Positions 59,261-64,000 of a stretch of DNA of 64,000 nt are shown piece after piece. Position numbers and translations under genes: made by a program. The stretch is from Antedon mediterranea (Eukaryota; Echinodermata; Crinoidea; Comatulida; Antedonidae). Below the pieces are notes generated by a model that made no database searches, had not been told where the DNA came from, and saw only the letters and a list, made by a program, of their open reading frames with translations. Location: contig NC_092670.1 of the NCBI RefSeq assembly GCF_964355755.1, positions 26,151,795 to 26,215,794 of the forward strand. Direction: 5' to 3'. Positions within the stretch are counted from its first letter, which is position 1, and the number at the start of each line of letters is the position of its first letter.

Positions 59261-59439
59261 GGCTGAAAAAGAACATATACCAAGTGAGTAAACAAAGTTA
59301 AAATTTAAGAAAGCATCAATAGGTACAATGTCAGTCAAACATACCACTAAACTAGTGTAGGTTTTGCTTTTTGCCTAATAGCATTGATTGGTTTTTTTCC
59401 CTATCTATCATGTAATGAGCATCATCATTCATGCATTAC

Positions 59440-59460
59440 CTGCACAGTTTTTGTTGAAAG
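59440..59460 (-). promoter_or_regulatory. RPL27: Candidate non-coding first exon and TSS (TOP-like) of RPL27
   Basis: On the minus strand CTTTCAACAAAAACTGTGCA ends at a consensus donor (CAG|GTAATG, at 59440/59439) and could be spliced to the acceptor just before the ATG at 59260. CTTTC would serve as a 5'-terminal oligopyrimidine start, as in ribosomal protein mRNAs. An ATAAATA lies a few bases upstream. The TIR element F' begins only about 30 bp further upstream. Confidence 0.35.
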
Positions 59461-59488
59461 ATTATTTATGGTATTCAGGTTTAATATA

Positions 59489-61584
59489 CCGTATATTTCG
59501 GTGTATAAGTCGCACTTTTGACCCGCAAATTTGACCTCTAAATTAAGGGTGCGTATTATACACCGAACATAAATGCCTCATCACACAGATTGTACATATT
59601 GGCCTATCGTCACCTCGTTTGCTAGGCCTGAGTAGGCTAGGCCTAGCTACAGTATACTAACGTAACGGCAACCTGCTTCTGCCTAGTTTTCAAGGCATTT
59701 TAGCATGATGTTATACTAAATATGATGAAAAGATTTGTTCATTATGGAGCAGTTTTAGGCGCTCCGATAAATTTCATTTGTAAACGTTTACGTACGATTG
59801 GAATAGTATTTATTTATAGTTATAATACGCACAATCGCCGTACCCCTAGCGCAAGCCCTTCTTGGGCGGCCACATGGTGTACGGCATTCGACTAGTATAT
59901 TATCCAGGTGATTATAGCATGGACCTAGCGTACACACTTCTCGGATACATAGATACTAATCGCATACGATTGTCCGTGAAAACGTGCGCCCTCTCGAAAT
60001 GATCGAGCGAGGCTAGCCCACACACGTACATTGTGTTACATACACGGTCATGCACTCGATGTTGTTGCGGGTGCGAAACTCATGAATAACAAGTTAGAAA
60101 GAACTTGTTGAGGCTGGGCACGGCCGAGCCTAGGTAAGAAAAAACCTAAATAAAGGACGCCGTTGTAGATTTAACAAATTATATTATTACAATAAGGCCA
60201 AATAAAAAAACATACTTGTTAAGCGTCACCGCCCGCTCCTGATTATCCAGCCGCCTCTCTTTTTATTTTTATTTTTTTTTTACCCATATACAACGGAAAG
60301 TTTAGCGGCCCGGCCCAGCTCCAGAGCAGGGCTCAAAATTCACGCTAGCAAACTAGCATTTTGCTAGTAGATTCTTTATAATTGCTAGTTGAAAATTTCA
60401 AAACTAGCAAATGTTTGCTAGGCTGGTGTAATTTTTGAAAAATACGTACTTCTTAGCTTAGCCACGCTAGCTAGCCACCGATCGCTCTATGTCGACAACG
60501 GCAATTTGGTGAAAACAATTGTTTCATTTACACGCCGCCGATTTACGTCAAGGAAACGCGAATAGCACCGCGAATCATGTGTGGTAAACAGCAAGCTTTT
60601 TCCCCAACACATTAAATCACGTGCATTTAGTACGTCGCTGAGGATTACATCATCAGTCACGTGATAGAATACACGATTATCAATTTAGGGATTACTGAAA
60701 TAAATATTTTGCCTACACAGTGGTCGAAACGCGTTTTTTATAGGTTCGTAAATAGGAAACACCCCATACATAATGGACTCTACCAATTTTGTTTACGATG
60801 ATCTCGCGCTCGAGATCGGCACACCACGAGGGTCCTGTTGGGCGATGGGCCCGGCGATGCGTTTTCTTATGCCTGGTTTACCTGTGGAATAATTACACAC
60901 ACTTTTCGCATCACAACTTTAAATACTGATTTACACAAAGAAGAATGAATACGTTGAATAAAAATTCACTTAAGAAATGCCGTAAGCTGTTTTCAAAATC
61001 AGCCCACTATAATTTAGTATTATTGAGACCAACATCATGCTTCTCGCGATAGGGAATTTCCTGGATAGATGAGTCGAGCGAGAGACGGCGGACCATGGCC
61101 GCCGATGAGTGAGGCGGGGGTGGCAGCTTGGACGGATTAGCCTAGGGCCTACAATTTCGCTCGGTGGCAATTAAATTTAATGTTTTAATTACGTCTGGAT
61201 ATAAACAATACAAAACTCAATTTTGTCATCGGCAATAATATTTCATACATAGTCAATTTTGTTCTGTTTCGCATTTTAAAAGTTTGACGTTTCGTCCTAA
61301 AAAAAAGTGGGCCAAAACGTCCATCGCGCAAAATTATACCTCCATAAAAAGTAAAAAAAAAAAAAAAAAAACCGTCCCCCCGCCCCTGAAAATTTATGAG
61401 GGTGTGACGCTTAACAAGTATTTTTTTTTATTTGGCCTAATATTGATTACAATTTAAAAAAACATTGTTTTGATGAAATATAAGGTGCGTCTTATACATC
61501 GACGATATAAAAAATACCGATATTTTACTCTCAGTTAGGGGTGCGTCTTATACACAGGTGCGACTTATACACCGAAATATACGG
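59489..61584. mobile_element. TA-flanked TIR element F, copy 2, interrupted
   Basis: Inverse-orientation copy of 36818-37631 with the same ends (CCGTATATTTCGGTGTATAA). Shared interior blocks include AGCGCAAGCCCTTCTTG-like, TAAATTTCATTTGTAAACG and GAACTTGTTGAGGCTGG. Its own length is about 850 bp; the rest is the insertion at 60196-61437. It lies immediately upstream of RPL27. Confidence 0.8.
60196..61437. mobile_element. PIF/Harbinger-like element with TAA duplication, nested in F copy 2
   Basis: Ends GGCCAAATAAAAAAACATAC and, inverted, GGCCAAATAAAAAAAAATAC continue to CTTGTTAAGCGTCAC, a TIR of about 36 bp. The 3-bp flank TAA (60193-60195, 61438-61440) fits the TWA target of PIF/Harbinger. 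The F copy at 36818-37631 shows the joined site (ATTACAATAATATTG, inverse). No transposase is recognised. The interior shares a block with 25850-26010. Confidence 0.78.
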
Positions 61585-61691
61585 TACATATGACCAAAAA
61601 AACAGCTTAAATCAGTTGGCTAGGATAGTTGCTACAAGGTGGGCTTGGGTCTAGGCCTAGTGGGTTGGGTTGGGTAAACTGTACATGGTAA

Positions 61692-62224
61692 CGGGACGAT
61701 TCAGCCCTGAGACAATTCGGCCCTGGGACGATTTGCACACTTAAATTTTATCGGCTTTGATATGCATTTTTTAAGCATAAAATAAGCTATTTTCCCCAAA
61801 CTTTAATTTCAGAGAGACGATAGGGTAGTACTACTATAGGAATAAAGATGAAATAAAGCAAATATTTTGAAAACATTGTCGAAAATGATCATTTTTTAGT
61901 CACGCGAACAATGTAAACAAGTTACGCCCTCTGTTGGCCGCTTGGCGAGTGCACGAAATAAACAAGGTTTTCGAAGTAATAAATTGAATATAAAATTACG
62001 TATTTTTAGTAATTTATTATATATAAAATATCAACATTGTCAATATCAATAAAATACGGATTGTTAAACACCTTTAAAAACTTGATAAATACCAAAAAAA
62101 ATGTATATGAATTTGGTCTAAAGTGAGACGTTTCGGCCAACAAAGTGGGATGTTTCGGCCTAAAGTGGGCCGAATCGTCCAACAGTGGGCCGAATCATCC
62201 CACCAAAAGTGGGCCGAATCGTCC
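61692..62224. mobile_element. TU-like foldback transposon with tandem-repeat inverted ends, copy 2
   Basis: The left array has about three diverged units (GGGACGATTCAGCC, GACAATTCGGCC, GACGATTTGC). The right array has three GGGCCGAATC(G/A)TCC units preceded by two GTTTCGGCC units. The unique core closely matches 7100-7500, including CTCTGTTGGCCGCTTGGCGA and ATAAAATACGGATT. Array sizes differ between the two copies, so the end arrays vary while the core is conserved. Confidence 0.78.
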
Positions 62225-62730
62225 TGGAACCCCGTACATCACACGAAAATGGCAAATGATGCAGCAGAAGTAGGGCCTACTATATATTCATGTTCAATAA
62301 CATATGCATTTATAACTCAATTCTATAGGAGTTATTTAAAAATAATAGACCTGGACCTATTGGGCGAAACTTTAAATGGAAAAGCTATATAGCGTAAATC
62401 AAGGCTAGGTATTTATCTGGCCCGGTAACTGTACTCTACTAGCTAGGCCTAAATAGGCTAGACTAGAGCTCCGATGTACTACATATTTGCAGTTTTATTA
62501 ATAAAATACATACAATTAAAATTATTACGTTCAATTAACTAAATTATTGTTACGTTAACTATTATTATTATTTAATTCTCTACAATTGCGGATCATGTGG
62601 ATAATACAGGATTTTTTTTGTCGTATTTTCCTACCTAACAGCTCCAACCAACAGCAGCCTGAAAAAAGGAAGTTTAAAGGTATGATGGGAAGAGAAATGC
62701 TTCGGCGGCTTTAATTTTTTTCCAGTAATA
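62225..62730. other. Upstream intergenic, no gene recognised
   Basis: AT-rich sequence with only short, non-conserved frames. No TIR or tandem unit was recognised between the TU-like element and repeat K. Confidence 0.4.
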
Positions 62731-62735
62731 AAGCA

Positions 62736-63798
62736 GCCGAAGGCTAGGAGAGGGCGTACTCCAGACTGAAAAGTCAGAGGAACAATATAGAGAGAGTAAT
62801 GGCATTGAATGGATTAGAAGCCGTGTTTTTGTGTCCAACTATTCCTATGTAGCGTATGGAGTTGAGTCTTGTTTTGAAAATGTATAACGTTCAAAAGGCT
62901 TTAATTATCGAATTTATCAAAACAATCAATTTGATTAAAGGTTTTTGTTAAAATAATAAAAAAATTATAAAGTTACTGCGAACATGATTTAAAACAACAA
63001 AAATAGCAATTTCGGAACGGCTCTGGTTGTGCGCTCCATGCACGCTCTACGCGTGCGCGTTTAGTTTGTACAGCGTAATGCATTGTTTTTACATTTTGTT
63101 GTTTAAAACCATGTTCGCAGTAACTTTATGATTTTGTTATTATCTTAACAAAAACCTTAAACAAATTGATTATTTTGATATTAAATTCGATATTTAAAGC
63201 CTTGTGAATGTTATACATTTTTTAAGCAAATGACTCGACTCCATACGCTACATAGGCATAGTTGGACACAAACATGGCCGGCCTGCACACCACGTGACTT
63301 TCTAAAATCCGTGAACGCAAAGTCGTAACTCTCTCTATATATGGCTCTGTGAAAAGTGATTCCTAAACAGCCAAACAGGAGAGAGTCGAGAGGGAACCAA
63401 CAAGATGGCGACCGTAAATGTGTTTAAAAACATTATTTAATATAAAAAATAATAATCTAATACTGTATAATACATTAAGACCACATAAATTACAACACAT
63501 ATTCTTGCCAAAGCACAGTGAAGTTTTTATAAAATCAAATATATTGTTAATCGCAATGGAATGAATAATTTCTTGGTAATCTAGCATTTTTTGTATAAGG
63601 ATCATATAAAATTAATGCGTTCGCGTTTATACGCTTAACGCGCTGCGTTGCGTATCGTTCTTACGCAGATAGGCTCAACGCACAACGTAGGGCATATCTG
63701 ATTGGTGGATTGCAGCCGCCATCTTGTTGGTTCCCTCTCCATGGAGAATCACTTCTTGAACTGCGATAACACTATAGATTACCATCCAGCCTTCGGCT
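62736..63798. mobile_element. Composite repeat K, second copy, interrupted
   Basis: Bounded by AGCCGAAGGCT (62736) and its inverse AGCCTTCGGCT (63788-63798). The inner inverted pair GAGAGGGAACCAACAAGATG (63388) and its inverse at about 63720 form arms around a ~300-bp core that matches 9985-10210. The hAT-like MITE at 62775-63349 sits inside. The corresponding first copy (9938-14963) is split by a LINE and other sequence. Confidence 0.65.
62775..63349. mobile_element. hAT-like MITE with ~200-bp hairpin arms
   Basis: Ends CAGAGGAACAATATAGAGAG and (inverse right) CAGAGCCATATATAGAGAGA. Arms 62815-63010 and 63090-63285 are inverted copies (TCCAACTATTCCTATGTAGC, TTACTGCGAACATG). Flanked by the perfect 8-bp duplication TGAAAAGT (62767-62774, 63350-63357). 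The first copy of K shows the empty site at 9970 (GACTGAAAAGTGATTCC). No coding capacity. Confidence 0.88.
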
Positions 63799-63819
63799 AT
63801 TACAAATCACTGATTTTAT

Positions 63820-63970
63820 ATCACTGTGCTCCACTGGTTGAGCAGTTCCTGTTGTAGTACTATTTCTATTTCAGAAGTTAATAATAAAGGCATAAATAGC
63901 GCTCCGTAGAGAACTAAACGAGCGTTCTGCCAGTCCAGTCGTCAGAATGGCGTTCTGAATATACCTCGAC
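63820..63970. repeat. Diverged copy of the DCTN2 5'-flank palindrome arm
   Basis: TATATCACTGTGCTCCAC, GTAGTACTATTTCTA, AAAGGCATAAAT, GCGCTCCGTAGA and TCTGAATATACCTCG occur in the same order as at 15232-15390. It is directly joined to the right end of repeat K, as at the DCTN2 locus, so the DCTN2 5' flank belongs to a repeated family. Confidence 0.7.
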
Positions 63971-64000
63971 GAAAGGATATAAAATTATAATTGTTTTTAA

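Noticed and set aside
59261-59347. N-terminal extension of RPL27 (29 codons before MGKFMKPG)
   Set aside because: An acceptor (CTTTTTCAG) lies 2 nt before the MGKF start codon, and L27 proteins begin at this Met; the upstream frame is intronic.

Overview
This is a eukaryotic, AT-rich, intron-rich and very repeat-rich genomic window. Three conserved protein-coding genes can be assembled exon by exon with canonical GT/AG splice sites: TACO1 (minus strand, 3374-8079, 5 coding exons, 320 aa), DCTN2/dynamitin (plus strand, 15418-44428, 12 coding exons, 400 aa) and RPL27 (minus strand, 53432-59260, 3 coding exons, 136 aa). All three give proteins of the expected animal length without stops or frameshifts. 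The gene content, gene structure, dispersed TAGGCCTA-like words and foldback elements with tandem-repeat ends (as in sea urchin TU elements) suggest a marine invertebrate deuterostome, most likely an echinoderm. The phylum is an inference; nothing in the window proves it.

Layout. 1-3250: intergenic, with a tandem array of ~331-bp units. 3257-8085: TACO1, with a TU-like foldback transposon in intron 1. 8090-15400: a 7.3-kb repeat-filled divergent intergenic region between TACO1 and DCTN2; it ends in a 320-bp near-perfect palindrome whose right arm stops about 42 bp before the DCTN2 start codon. 15418-44428: DCTN2, 29 kb of gene for 1.2 kb of coding sequence; introns 1, 6, 7, 8 and 9 hold several CAG-ended TIR transposons, LINE fragments, a MULE-like family, a 20-bp minisatellite and a candidate in-frame 30-nt cassette exon. 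44430-53430: convergent intergenic region between DCTN2 and RPL27, dominated by a four-level nest of repeats at about 46320-50130. 53432-59260: RPL27, with a TTAA-flanked element and a tRNA-like SINE candidate in intron 2. 59460-64000: upstream of RPL27; a TA-flanked element split by a PIF/Harbinger-like insertion, a second TU-like element, and a composite repeat split by a hAT-like hairpin MITE, which ends in a copy of the DCTN2 5'-flank sequence.

The three genes are unrelated housekeeping functions (mitochondrial translation of COX1, the dynactin motor complex, the cytosolic large ribosomal subunit) and show no sign of working together beyond being neighbours. No prokaryotic features, CRISPR arrays or confident tRNA/rRNA genes were seen. 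The most informative content is the transposon stratigraphy: several insertions carry perfect target-site duplications and, within the same window, a related uninterrupted copy that shows the empty site. All alignments were made by eye, so repeat boundaries without a stated target-site duplication are approximate.
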